Part shown: in pieces, positions 44,835 through 56,108 of the stretch | How positions within the stretch are numbered: the stretch's first letter is position 1 | Layout of the letters: each line of letters begins with the position of its first letter | The notes under the pieces: model-generated | The model's input: the letters and a program-made list of their open reading frames with translations, nothing else | The model's database searches: none | Told to the model about the DNA's origin: nothing | Position numbers and translations under genes: made by a program | From: Ceratodon purpureus | Lineage: Eukaryota > Streptophyta > Bryopsida > Pseudoditrichales > Ditrichaceae | Direction of reading: 5' to 3' | Length of the DNA: 64,000 nucleotides | Assembly (NCBI GenBank): GCA_014871385.1 | Contig: CM026431.1 | Location: 8,119,778 to 8,183,777, forward strand

Positions 44835-47409
44835 ATGGAAGTGGAAGGTTGGACTTCATGCCTGCTAGCGCTCTGTTGTTCAGTTTCTTTTGTTGGATTT
44901 TCGGTTCTCGATGCGGTTGTGTTTGTGTTGATTGGTGTTGAGGGGATGGAATGTGCTAGTTTTGGAAAATCTCGATGTGATGTGATGGAAGTGAGGTTTG
45001 GAATCGCGATTTGGAGAGTAGCTGGAGTTAATCGGTGTGTGAGTTAGTGCGAATAATTAACAGGGCTTTGCATAGTGTTGGGAGGTTCTGAGACTCAGAG
45101 ATTACTGGTTTCTTCAATTTGTGATTTTTTTCCTTTTCTGGCTTTTAGAGAATCGAATTGCCCAAGCTGAGGAATTGGAAGTGCTGAGATCGATATATGG
45201 GGAAGAAGATTGCCAGATTTCTTCTACGAACCAGTTCTGTGAGGTATGCATTGCTGATTTTGCATTTATGTGGCAGCAGCTTGATTAGGGTTTTTGCGGC
45301 AATTGGCGCACACCTTGTGTTTTGTTGAGTTTTCTCCCTGAATCCGATCCTTTTAATGGAGTCCAACTAGTCCTGCGTCCGTGCTGGTGATCAAGCCTCT
45401 CTGAGGAGAAACATGGTTGGATTCTATACAGGTGAAGGTGTACCCAGCCGATGGGAGCAGCAATGGAGAGCTGTCATTGCGACTGGGTGTTCACTTGCCG
45501 GAGTCTTATCCTTCCGCTTCATGCCCTGTAGCGGAGCTGCATGCTTCGTGGCTCTCTGAGAACTCTCGGCGCCAAGTGGTGGAAATGCTCACAAGCTTGT
45601 ATGAGGAAGCTGTTGGGGAAGTGGTTGTTTTCAGATGGGTGGAATGGTTGAAGGTGCTATCTCATCCCTTGGTTTTACTGGGGCTTTTAATTGTGATCTG
45701 GTTAGTGGTACTCATGGCTATGTACAATCAGGTGTGTTAATAATATTGACTCTTAGCTTCATGCTCAATCAAACAGGAACAGGACTGGTTGTGGGAAGAA
45801 GCTAGGAGATGGATACTGGAGCGTGCTCCCCCAGTTCAAATTATAGGTGATTTCTTTTTCTTTTTGCTGTGCACATACATTCTTATCAAAGACATAGTGT
45901 ACATATTCCATGCCCACATTTTCCTTGTTATTTCAATGTTGACTGACAGAGACATAGAGCAATTGATGTCAAGAATGAATTAAACTAGTCTTGTTCTGGG
46001 GAAACCGCTGACGATGCTTGGTGGATTGGCAGATGAAAAAGTTGCTACTACAGCGTCACTGGACTCTCATTTGTACGTCATACCTGATTTATTCTTGGAT
46101 TTATGACTGTTTGCTTAGATTGAACGTGTAGATTTGTTCATTTGTGCTTATTTAGAGAAATATTTTCTGGTTAGCTCTTCTTCTAGACGCATCGCAAGCA
46201 TCAGACTGAGGGTCCACTCTCTGAATGTTGTGGGTGCAGACCAGAGGAGGTAGTGTTGCATACAAGCTTGCAAAGCTCAGAGCGGATCCTAGACGAGAAG
46301 GGGTTGGAAGAGCTTGATAGAATTCTTGGCATTGTCCATGGAGAACCCTTTACTGAGAAAAGAAGTGAGTTCTCTATTTTGCCGAGCTATCTCATCACTC
46401 TTAGAGAGCATGGAATGCAAATACATGGGATGTGTTCTCCTCCTGACCAAATGCCCTGAACTGAAACAGGCACGTTTCAAGCGCATCTGGCACCAGCGAA
46501 GAGTGCAGACGATGTAGAAGCAGTTATGGATGCTTTACTTAGGAATCGCAAAATTGCTGCAGCAACTCACAACATTATGGCTTATCGAATTTCTATGCCA
46601 ATCAAGAACACTGTAATCACATCTTTCTTATCTATAGAATTTCATTTGATTTTCAATTCTTTTAGACTCGATTATCCTATGTTTCTGCATTGGTGTGATT
46701 TGATTAGTACGTCTATATTGTCTCCAAAATTTTATAGATAATTTGAACATCTGAGTCGAATGTGATGGTCTTTCGCTGGAGTTAGCCTGCCAATATTCCA
46801 AGTGTCCTGGGCATTATCTGCAGGTATTACAAGACAATGACGATGATGGGGAGACAGCCGCTGGTGGACGGCTGCTCCATTTGCTTCAAATTGTGAACGC
46901 ACTCAATGTGGTATGCCCTTTGCAAGCAATTCTACAGCTGTATAATTCTTCTACATAGATAGTCTTTATCAATCTGTGTTGTAGAGCAGCCGTTGCTTTC
47001 TACCGTCAACAGAGTCGGTTCGTTTCTTCGTTCTAATAACAACTAAATTTTTGCTCCAGATTGTAGTTGTATCTCGATGGTATGGAGGTATTCAACTGGG
47101 TCCCGACAGGTTCAAGCACATCAACAACGCTGCACGCTCGTTGCTTGGCTCGTGTGGTTATATTGCTGGTGTAAATTCTAGTGCTACTGCGAATCAGAAG
47201 ACCTTACCGAAATCTAATTTACAAAAGGGTAAGTTTGTACACAACATTTTCCTATCTAAGTTTTAAGTGTTTCCTGAGCCTTTTCTGAATTGTGCGACAA
47301 GCCCTTCCAGGGCTTAAGCATGCAACCACAATCTCTTGTGTACAGTTGCTCAATTCATGACACATTTGCTTGTCAAATGTTGTGCATGCATGCAGGCAAG
47401 AAAAGATGA
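44835..47409 (+). CDS. IMPACT-like: IMPACT/YIH1-like regulator of GCN2 (RWD plus IMPACT domain)
   Basis: Exons 45149-45243, 45432-45653, 45777-45846, 46033-46072, 46240-46364, 46470-46612, 46824-46910, 47060-47228 and 47396-47409 join in phase for about 321 codons. The N-terminal RWD domain has AQAEELEVLRSIYGEEDCQ. The C-terminal UPF0029/IMPACT domain has GIVHGEPFTEKRSTFQAHLA, KIAAATHNIMAYRI, DNDDDGETAAGGRLLHLLQ and VVVSRWYGGIQLGPDRFKHI. In yeast and animals this protein binds GCN1 and restrains the eIF2-alpha kinase GCN2. The protein ends GKKR. The first coding exon must be tiny and end one base into a codon; 44835-44847 (MEVE, donor GTTGGA) fits, but is a guess. Length matches the family and no damage is seen. 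Confidence 0.85.
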
Positions 47410-48009
47410 CGACGTTTGTTTCTGGGAGCTTTTGCACTTCCAAAAGCCTGGCAAAATGAATTCCTACCACGAAAAGTGGTGGAACAGTTGATTAGGGTAA
47501 CTATGGTTGCTTCAGCATTTTCAAATGGTAACACCATTCATTTAGCAGTTCATGGGTTGCACCAGCATTATCAGACACCCATTTAAGGCTCAAGCTTCCA
47601 TGCTACAGATTCACCTAATCTAAGCATCCATGCCAGTAGCAAATGGAAGACCTTTGACATGATGTAAATCTCCTGAATGAATGTATATGGCTGCGCACCC
47701 GAATGAGGACGTTCCGTAGTCAGAGTCTATCTTAGAAGCGAAGGTATCTCTTTCCGCTGGCATTCTCCTGAAAACTTACTGCTACTGGATTTTCAATAGA
47801 ATGTTTTGCTGATTTATGCGCTTTGTCATTTCCTTCAATGTTGATATGAACTCTAACTTGTTTCGCTAATATATGCGTTTCTTCATTCCCTTCAAAGTCG
47901 ACATGAGCTCTGACTTTGTAATGAATTGTACACTAAGTGCAAGTATGGAGCACCATCACTTCGGCTCGGAAAAAAAGCATAGTGTGAATTGGAAAAACAA
48001 AAATGCGTG
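47410..48009. other. Intergenic 3' of the IMPACT-like gene
   Basis: Probably the 3' UTR of the upstream gene, then AT-rich sequence up to the tRNA. No other gene recognised. Confidence 0.5.
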
Positions 48010-48080
48010 TGCGCAGCCGGGGAATCGAACCCCGGTCAGTACCGTGGGAGGGTACTATGATACCACTACACCAGCTGCGC
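48010..48080 (-). tRNA. trnG-CCC: tRNA-Gly (anticodon CCC)
   Basis: The - strand reads GCGCAGCTGGTGTAGTGGTA into the D-loop, an anticodon stem GTACC/GGTAC around the loop CTCCCAC (anticodon CCC, glycine GGG codons), a T arm with GGTTCGATTCC, and a closing GCTGCGC pairing with the first seven bases. The discriminator base is A at 48010. The A and B boxes are intact. On the - strand it is followed within about 10 bases by a TTTTT run (47999-48003 on the + strand as AAAAA), a Pol III stop. No intron. It is a nuclear-type gene, as CCA is not encoded. Confidence 0.95.
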
Positions 48081-48449
48081 ATGCCCCGGATGAGACTTTG
48101 ACGTCGTCGACGAGCTCCAGATGTGCATGAATGAAAAACCGAGAGGGCAAACTATTTTTATAAATTTTTAAGTTGCGATGATTGAAGATCTGCTACAAGT
48201 CCTTCAAGGGAGTAAAGCTTTGCAAAGAAACCTTGGTTGTGCCTTGGTTAGCAAAGATCCATTGAACCATGCTTCGAGGCAGATTCCATCTTGATATTGC
48301 AAGGTTAGAAAATATACCCCCTACAACTGGGCATTCAAAATTGCTGAAAAAAGAGAATTATTTTACGAATAGGCAAATGAGAAGATAATAAACCAATTAT
48401 GATACCAATTTGTACGAAGCTAGAATAGGAAGGATTGCCCACCTTTTCA
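48081..48449. other. Intergenic; no gene recognised
   Basis: Remaining spacer between the tRNA and the right inverted-repeat arm. Confidence 0.5.
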
Positions 48450-51400
48450 GATGAGCAAAACATGAGCCAGAAATGCACTTTCAACAAGCAGTGGAATCAT
48501 TCAGGAGATGGTTTAGAATCGATTCAGCTCTACTAAGAAGGTAACTCCCTCCACAGGTCTTCGTCCGCAGGCACACAAGTGACCACTACGCCTACTAAAA
48601 TCCCCAGCCTCACCTTGGCTAATTCATTACACCTCATCAACATAAAATTTGCACTGTGTATGTAAAATAAACTTCAACACAAAGCATCACTCAAGATACA
48701 ACACAAAATCAATCATATAGCAGGACAGATAAAGTGTTTTATTCTGTTCAAGTTTTGTACAAGCGCTCATATCTATACCAAATGTCATTATTTTGTAATC
48801 TCTAATCTCATTTGATATAATCAGTTCTCAAAGTTTCATACTTCAGCACGAACGTCTAAACGAACATCACATGAACACAAATCCTTTGACCCATATCAGT
48901 TCAAAAGATAGTCCACTTCAACCGGAAGCTTGACCTGTTCAGCATTGAAGTTCAAAGCCTTCGCTTTCACTTCCAGGAAAGATCCTCCAAAAAACAAGGA
49001 TACTTCAATCAATCGACCCTTGTCCAATTTCATGTCCCCGGATACATCCATATAGAATTTCCCCTCCGTCTTCATCGACTTATCTGTTGTATGACGAGGT
49101 GGAATTCTATTGTCACAACTGAAAAGAGGAAACACTACTTCCGTCTGTCCCTTCTCGCTTGGACTACATTTCACGCTCATGGGCTTATCGATAAAAACCT
49201 CATCGCCCTTCCTCACCAAGACCTCAAACCGGTTCAAGCAACGCCATGTACCATCGATTAACTTCATCGAACTATCTGGATCAAGCCCTTTCTCAAACGG
49301 TCTTCTGATCTCAAAACCATAAGTTCGCTTACAAATCCTTGATACAACAGCATTCGGATTCAGTGCCAATGCAACAGCACCCTGGCAGATGGCACTTCCC
49401 GGGTTCGGGGGACATATTATGTTCTGAGCCATTGCCCCACATGATTGTTTGATCTTGCGCAGCAGATAAGGCGACTCTGTAAATCCTCCTACCAACACCA
49501 GAACCTTAACCTTGCCTCCAGCTTCAACCAGCTGACGATGGATCAGGTCCAGATTCTCTTGTACAACAGGGTCGAAGATGGACTGCATTTCTTTGTAGCT
49601 CATCTCGAACTCGCCATAGTCCTCGCCTCCAGGATTCGTGATCCCCATCTCCCGGTCGGACCTCTCCCACTCCATCGCGAGCTTGCTAGGCACGTTGATG
49701 GTTGTGCTGCTTTGACCGCAATCGAAGTAGGACTTGGTACACTCCCATTCCTTGATCAACTGCCCATACACGCTGCGGTGCTTCAGAATGCACTCGTGGA
49801 AACAGCGGCCAACCCTGCCCTCTAGAAACTCTATGAACCGAGAATCAACGTAAGTGCCTCCGCATAACCCTCCGGAGCTCATCGTCACCTCCTTCACTCG
49901 GTATCCACCCTCGCCCACACTCACAACCTCCTGCGCAACGATGTCCGAAGTTCCACCGCCGATGTCGGCGACCACAAGCTTGTCCCCAGCTTGCAGGGTG
50001 AGCTCACCCATGACTCTCTGGCAATGGAAGGACGCCGCCTCTGGCTCCAGGACAATGACTACCGGATGGGGGCTCACCAAGCCCGCTGATACCATGCAAG
50101 CCCTCATGGTGGCCTTGGCGGAATTATCCCATATGGACGGGACCGTGATGCACCACTGGATCAGTTGGTTGCTGAAATGAGCACCATACTTGTGCTGCAG
50201 ATGCTTGAGGATCAAGTCTCCAAGCTCCCGGAGGTAATCTGTGATGACTTGCTCTATTGTCAGGCCTGGCGGAAGTGGCGACGCAGACAGTTCTTCGGTG
50301 TTTCTACTCGCCAGATGTAGCTTGAACCTTGAGAGGAATACTCCTAGACTGGGTGACTGTGTTGGAGGAGCATCCCTCTTGCCAGGTTGATTGCTGGAAC
50401 TTGGAGGATTACAAGTTCCAGGTTGAGTGCAAGCCTCTTTGCTGGCCGAATTGTTCCAAGAGTTGAATACCTTGGAGAAGAAATTCTCAACGCCACGGCC
50501 GCTGCTAGGACTGGTAGGGATATTTTCAGAAGGAGCGCTGCTTGTAGGGCTCTGAGACTTGAGGTACTTATGCAGTGCTTGGATGTCACGTTCGTACTCT
50601 GTACGAGCAGGATAACCCCAAGAGTGCAGCTGCCACCCGCCCTTCGCTGTAGCCTTGTAGTAGCTCGCCGTCAGAGTTTTGCAGTATGGCTTCTCTCCAC
50701 CTGCCTTGGGATAGTCGTAGTAGGTGTAGATCTTGTCTGGGTCGGAAATATGTGCAAACGCAAACCCAGAGAATGTTGTTCCGAAGTCAAGCCCCACTAT
50801 CACCCTAGGTTTTGCAGCAAAAGGCTTGCTACTGTGGCCTTCCATGATCTATCAGGTGAAAAACAACCAAGTAGAAGAGGAAGGATAGCAAGTCAGGAAA
50901 TACGAGTTGCCGCACTTGAATGGAGAGTTACTTCGAGGTGAACGAACTCTAGTGCCTCCAGAGGAATTGTAGCAACAATGATCTAGAAGTGCTGCTCGCT
51001 CACCTCTGTGCCGGGCAGTCAATGTCGTGGCTTCATCTGAACACACAAGAACACACGACAAGAGGAAGATACATATTAGTCAGCGAGACGGTAATGTCCA
51101 TGGCCGTAGCAATATACCGACAGCCCATCTCTTCAAGTTTTGTATCGCATCGGAAACACCAGATCCCTCATCAGTGGTGTACACATCTTAAATCAGAACC
51201 GTCGTGGGAAGCAGAGGAGAGGTAAGATTGAAGATACATAATAAATCATGTTTCCATCACCCTGGGCAGTAAGCTTGCTTATTCGACATACCTCACACAA
51301 GGCCAATTTGTAATTATGAACTACAATTACAATCAATCGAAGCTTGTAGATTGGATACTGCTCAAAGTCTGACAGATCGTGTAGTAACAGGAACTCAATC

Positions 51401-52141
51401 GAATTCAACTACCACCAAATTTCATCGTGGGTGTCACCTGAATCAAATTTCAAATTACAAGACAAATTTCGCACCAAATAACTCTTTCGAGCAATAAACA
51501 TTTGCACTAAAGACAGAGCCGTAAAACTTCTGGGCCTCACATCCTGTCGAGACATCACGGCGATCTTGGTTGCTCCCAATATTATTGCAAGATTACCTGG
51601 CAAAACACACGTCTTTACCGGCAAAACTCAAGCGTGCACTGAGAAAAGGCCAACTGACGTACTCACCAAGGCATGAATTTGAGCGTACAAACGTCGTGTG
51701 CTTCCCTCAACTGGGTCAGGGTTCAGAAATCTAGCGCTGTATATCAAACCACGCCTCCACAGTGGGTTCTGGAGCTCTGCAACTCAAGTAATCTCTACCA
51801 CTTCAGCAAAAGTTGTCTGCAGAGAAGTCTACAGTGACCAGTCGGCAGCTGCAGTCGGCACGATAAACCCGACTGGAATAGTTCGTGCAATAATACTAAG
51901 GCCATGACTCAGCATTCAGTTTATACACAGTGAAAAACAGTGGAGAAAATGCCCCTTGCTTGGCCCATCCGTTCGAGTAGTCGACAGCCTATATTTGGTG
52001 GAGTTATTTGGTCATGGAGAAAAAGGGACTCAGCATCGTTGATAAGCTTTTAGGGATATTCACCATAGAAAGTGGAGCCACAAAGTGGCTTCATGTGTTT
52101 CCAAAAAAATGTACGAAGTAAAACCTCAGAACTTTTCAGAT
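48450..52141 (-). repeat. Large inverted repeat, right arm (3.7 kb)
   Basis: Reverse-complement partner of 39020-42735. Homology runs from about 48450 to about 52141, where CTCAGAACTTTTCAGATC is the last shared word. It carries HSPA12-like copy B and its promoter. The arms are separated by 5.7 kb of unique sequence. Confidence 0.9.
48896..50845 (-). CDS. HSPA12-like Hsp70-family protein, copy B
   Basis: 649 residues, same start and stop positions as copy A. The nucleotide-binding motifs are identical (VIVGLDFGTTFSGFAFAH, VADIGGGTSDIV, VLVLVGGFTESPYL). By eye I count 6 amino-acid differences in residues 1-511, none in 613-649, but about 28 in residues 512-612. For example, copy B has GFEIRRPFEKGLDPDSSMKL where copy A has GFAAQRPFEKGLDPDWKMKL. 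Its 5' UTR intron runs from the donor at 51003 to an acceptor just before 50848, as in copy A. Both frames are intact, so both copies are probably expressed. The divergent block lies in the part that replaces the usual Hsp70 substrate-binding domain, so the pair may differ in client or partner choice. Confidence 0.85.
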   Translation of the reverse strand: MEGHSSKPFAAKPRVIVGLDFGTTFSGFAFAHISDPDKIYTYYDYPKAGGEKPYCKTLTASYYKATAKGGWQLHSWGYPARTEYERDIQALHKYLKSQSPTSSAPSENIPTSPSSGRGVENFFSKVFNSWNNSASKEACTQPGTCNPPSSSNQPGKRDAPPTQSPSLGVFLSRFKLHLASRNTEELSASPLPPGLTIEQVITDYLRELGDLILKHLQHKYGAHFSNQLIQWCITVPSIWDNSAKATMRACMVSAGLVSPHPVVIVLEPEAASFHCQRVMGELTLQAGDKLVVADIGGGTSDIVAQEVVSVGEGGYRVKEVTMSSGGLCGGTYVDSRFIEFLEGRVGRCFHECILKHRSVYGQLIKEWECTKSYFDCGQSSTTINVPSKLAMEWERSDREMGITNPGGEDYGEFEMSYKEMQSIFDPVVQENLDLIHRQLVEAGGKVKVLVLVGGFTESPYLLRKIKQSCGAMAQNIICPPNPGSAICQGAVALALNPNAVVSRICKRTYGFEIRRPFEKGLDPDSSMKLIDGTWRCLNRFEVLVRKGDEVFIDKPMSVKCSPSEKGQTEVVFPLFSCDNRIPPRHTTDKSMKTEGKFYMDVSGDMKLDKGRLIEVSLFFGGSFLEVKAKALNFNAEQVKLPVEVDYLLN

Positions 52142-52457
52142 CCGTCTTCAAGTTCAGGATCCAAGATTCTCGAGGCTCCTGTGCCTTCGTGAAATCCCAG
52201 GAAAATTCTCACCGGTAGTCCCATTAAGGAAGAAAAGGGTAACATGCTAGCCTTGCCACTACTTCCAAGACTAGTAACTACTTGCACATGATCGTCATTT
52301 TAATGCTTCTAATACGATAAGAAGATTGAAACAAATCAAGGGCAATTGCATTGAAATCATATGAATTATAACTTTTTAATGCTACAACGAATACAGGTCC
52401 AACAACTATAGAAGATCAAGAATTCCGGCAATTTTTCTTCAACTCAAGAAGGATGGA
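52142..52457. other. Intergenic; no gene recognised
   Basis: Unique sequence between the inverted-repeat arm and the S1-like gene; probably includes that gene's 3' UTR. Confidence 0.5.
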
Positions 52458-52859
52458 TCAAGCGGGGCTCCAAGCGTAGATTAACTTGCCGTTGCACCCG
52501 AACCCTCCCCCGGTGACATCCCAGGTGCACCTGGTGCACACACATCTGCGGGATGAGTAGTCGAAGCCTTCCCACACCTTAATCCCAGCATAGCCGTATC
52601 CAACGGCATTGAAGTCGCAGGTGAAGAGTGTTCTCCCAAAGATGTCTTGCCTGAAGCTGAATTTGTACACCGACGACGGGGTCATCATTTGCACAGCCAA
52701 GTCATCTTCGGCTGAGTGGCAGAACACTTTCAGATTCACTGTCAGCCTGTTGTTGATCGTCACGGATCCTTTGTCCCATGGCCATGAAGCGACTCCCCCG
52801 ATTCCCAACATGAAAATGCACAACATCATAATTCCCAGATTGGGTGCCATGGCAATCAA
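52458..52859 (-). CDS. S1-like secreted protein (plant self-incompatibility S1 / SPH family)
   Basis: 133 residues, single exon. The start is MIAMAPNLGIMMLCIFMLGI, a clear signal peptide with cleavage likely near GGVASWP. The mature part follows the S-protein-homologue pattern: VTINNRLTVNLKVFCHSAED, then YKFSFRQDIFGRTLFTCDF, ending with a Cys-rich closing strand (RCVCTRCTWDV). The ATG three codons later (MAPN) is an equally good start. The family forms small disulphide-bonded beta-sandwich proteins secreted to the apoplast. Poppy PrsS is the pollen self-incompatibility ligand; most members have no known role. Here a cell-to-cell signal or defence role is possible, not shown. Extra cysteines (CVCTRC) differ from the usual two to four. 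Confidence 0.75.
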   Translation of the reverse strand: MIAMAPNLGIMMLCIFMLGIGGVASWPWDKGSVTINNRLTVNLKVFCHSAEDDLAVQMMTPSSVYKFSFRQDIFGRTLFTCDFNAVGYGYAGIKVWEGFDYSSRRCVCTRCTWDVTGGGFGCNGKLIYAWSPA

Positions 52860-54167
52860 CGTCTTGTAAAGTGATGTTTTAGAACGCCAAGATGGTAGAC
52901 TACTTGATGTTCAGGAAGGCAATATGTGGTGCAAGGTTAAGACTCAAGCCTTGGCCATTGATATCAACTGGAGAAGACGAGCAAGTCACGGTACTGAAAA
53001 ACTGGATTCGGAATTACATGTCGGGGATCTCGCAACGATCCCTTGCAGTAGTGTAAGACACTTCAATTGATTGCTCAACATTGATTGAGGGTGCTGTTCT
53101 GTTTTGTATGACTGTTTTTTCTAACTACGTTACTTCTTTCGGTGCATTGAAGCACGATTAGTCAATTAGTTTTGTCAATTGGTTTTGCGCTCCTCTGAGA
53201 CGTCGTTGTAGTCCAATCGTGATATGTTCCTCATGAGGAGTACACTTGCGAATCATACCAAGAATATTGGTTTTGTGCTTTGTCTACGTCGGAAACAAGG
53301 AAGATCACCAGGTACTGATCCTATATGGTAATTGGATTGATTCATTAAGATCCACGATGCACGATTGGATTGGCAGAATCGAGCCTGTAAATTGAAAGTG
53401 GTGCGTAGATCCGCCTGCTTGTGGACCTTGATTGGTTGAAGTTAAGTATCAATGAAAATTTCTTCATACAAACTGTCAGTACCATAGGAGAATATTGTGT
53501 AAAAACTACACATGCAGGTTCTCTTGTTCACACTATGTCAATACTCAAAATGTGAAAATTTATTTGATTACAAATTGTCTGACATAATTGAGAGAACTAA
53601 GAGAAACAAAAACCATTACCATTATATTTGCGCTAGGCTCAATCACCTGCAATTAGTATGACTACACCTTGACTTGCAGAACCATCCCTGAATGACCTCT
53701 AAACCATTCCTACCAAAACTGCCTCAACGAAGGTATCTGACTTTTAAAGAGTATGGCTACTCGGGAACATCTATACAATTTTAAGGCCCATCAGTGACAG
53801 GCTGTCATGTAAAGGCCATAAGGAAGGGAGGGAAAAGAACCAAGAACAGGCATGATTGACTGGTGCATATCTAGACCAAAACCCTCTATAGGGTAGAAAT
53901 TTCAAGCGAATTCCAGTACCGGAGACGAAAGCTGTTTGAGCTCTTTCCGGAAAAGACGTGAAATCTTCTCGTCCATTAAAAATTGTGCAGCATTTCGGAA
54001 ATGCTTATTCTCTTCTAGGGGCGACCTCACTATCCCTGCGAGAGAATAAATAAACGCAGGGATTGCACTCACAACTTCCAAGTCAAAAATCACAACGCAG
54101 CATTTCGGTAACCCCTAAACCAGCCAGAGGGATCTGAAGAGTGAGATAATCACAAAATTCATCTTTT
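52860..54167. other. Intergenic; no gene recognised
   Basis: Promoter side of the S1-like gene and 3' side of the porin gene, probably including its 3' UTR. No credible ORF. Confidence 0.5.
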
Positions 54168-56108
54168 TCAAGGCTTCAGAGCCAACGCCAAACCAATCTT
54201 CGCTGTCTTATCCAAAGACTTGGTGTCCACTTCCCCAGAGAATGTGATCAGCGACTTAGGCCTCCATTCATGCTGAAGAAGAGCTGCCAACTTTCCATGA
54301 TTGTTCAACCGTGCCTTCACTGTGGTCAAAGTGTCCAATTCGTAGAGACCTCCAACAGTGAAAGTGTTCTCATTCTTTGAAAATCTGTGGGCAATCTCAG
54401 CAGCCACAGTTGTCCTGGATACTGGGCTGACTGTGTGTAGATAGGAAGCCTTGAGCAGGTCACCCTTCTCAGCCCTGCATTGTCCAAGAGCAACAACAGC
54501 TATCAGGAAGAGTTTCGCCGTAGTTTATACCATAAAATCGATAGTAAGATATATGAAACTGGACACTCAGCATAGAAACAATGGCTCATTGATTAAGACG
54601 TACAAGATCAAAGAAGCGTTGAAGTCGGGCTTCACAAAACCGAGACCAGCGTTGTACTTAATCAGGGACCCTGAATTAGTGTCAAATGCAAGTTCGCCAC
54701 CGACAGAGAAACCTTCGCTTCCGAGCGCTCCAGTAGCCTCCACAATAGGGGTAGGTGTCAAACCGATAGCGCCACTAATTCCACAGAAATCTTGTTTGTA
54801 CAGCAGCTCAAGCTGCACAAACCAACTCCAAAATTACTGCGGCATTCTACACGAATGCACTCGGCCCTTCGAAAATCAATTCTGGAATTATTGCTGTCAA
54901 CAGAAGACTTGTTCTCAAAATACCTTGCCAGACTTGTGGTCCGGAATTGTAAAGGTGAACACACTCTTAGCTCCTGGGGCAAATTCATCAACGGTGACGG
55001 TTGCAAAGATCTGTGGAAATTATAAAGAGCGCATTAGCAATTTAGTCACATCACAACAGACAGTAGCCTCCATGATAGAACTAAAAGTGTCTCGAGCCAA
55101 TTCGAGAGATATGAGGCTTACATTTGACTTAGTGTCAACTTTCACATCAGCTGTGATGTTCTTGTTTACGAAAGATGTATTCACATCACCCGAAAATCCC
55201 TCCCCTCTCTTTACACCAGTGGAGGTAAAGGCCTGCATCCGCAATCAAATACGTTCTCAGTAACAAGAATACGATGACATTTGAGTCTGAATCCGGATAA
55301 GCAAAAGATAAGAAAACAGTCTATAACTGCTCTCCCGCATTCGTGTAAAATCTTGGAGTTATACAATAATACACTTACAAATTATCTTACTCCCGAAGTC
55401 TGAAGTCCGAAACATTGTCGACAATAGCTTACCAATCCAGACTGTGTATTTGTGGTGATGACAAACTGCTGGTCATAGGTATAATCCTTGTTAAGAAGAT
55501 CTGTACAGAGAATAAGACCATGAGAATATCGCAGCAGAAAAATTCCAATACTGGAATGAAAACAAGCGCAGCACACTTCAGTGAAATAGGAGCACCAAAA
55601 GAAATGACAGCAATTTCATCCTTCAAAGTGCACCACACTGCACTCGAACGCTTCCCTCATCTCTCAGTCTATATACGCCGCCAGGCAACCACCTAGTATA
55701 TGGTCATAGAATTTACTTTGACACCTGGATGGTGAATGCAAAGAGAAGTGTTTGACAATTCCGTTTGAGAGAAGTCAAGGAAAATGAAGTTTTCCGGACC
55801 ATGCGATATACACATGTTCGTAGAAACTGAACCGACATAAGAAATATATAAAAAAGAATGCTGAGAAAGATCATTCTATGTCACTCGTGCGTATTGAAGC
55901 AGACGCGCCAGTTCCTTTAGAAAGGCCTCGGTAGCCAAAATAAGATGAGAGAAAATGTGCCATACGCAGAGAAAAGAACAGACAAAAATGTGAGAAAAGA
56001 AAATACGGTGACGAAACAGTCACGGTAGAACAAAGATACAGTATCGTATTGTAACTAACCTTTGGTCTTCTTGCCAATGTCCGAGTAGAATCCTGGTCCC
56101 TTGCCCAT
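54168..56108 (-). CDS. VDAC: Mitochondrial outer-membrane porin VDAC
   Basis: Six exons on the - strand: 56108-56060, 55500-55433, 55232-55122, 55010-54924, 54812-54604 and 54474-54168. All have GT-AG borders and join in phase to 276 residues, the usual VDAC length. It begins MGKGPGFYSDIGKKTKDLL, the standard N-terminal helix. It passes FTSTGVKRGEGFSGDV, ADVKVDTKSN, FTIPDHKSGKLELLY and YNAGLGFVKPDF, and ends with the eukaryotic porin signature EVDTKSLDKTAKIGLALALKP in pieces. The protein forms a 19-strand beta-barrel that passes ADP, ATP and small anions through the outer membrane. No damage is seen. It is transcribed divergently from the IFT54 gene, with 2.1 kb between the start codons. Confidence 0.95.

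Noticed and set aside
44682..45047. + strand ORFs upstream of the IMPACT-like gene
   Set aside because: Low-complexity Gly/Val/Phe/Cys reading of a G/T-rich 5' region; the second IMPACT exon starts at a clear acceptor in another frame.
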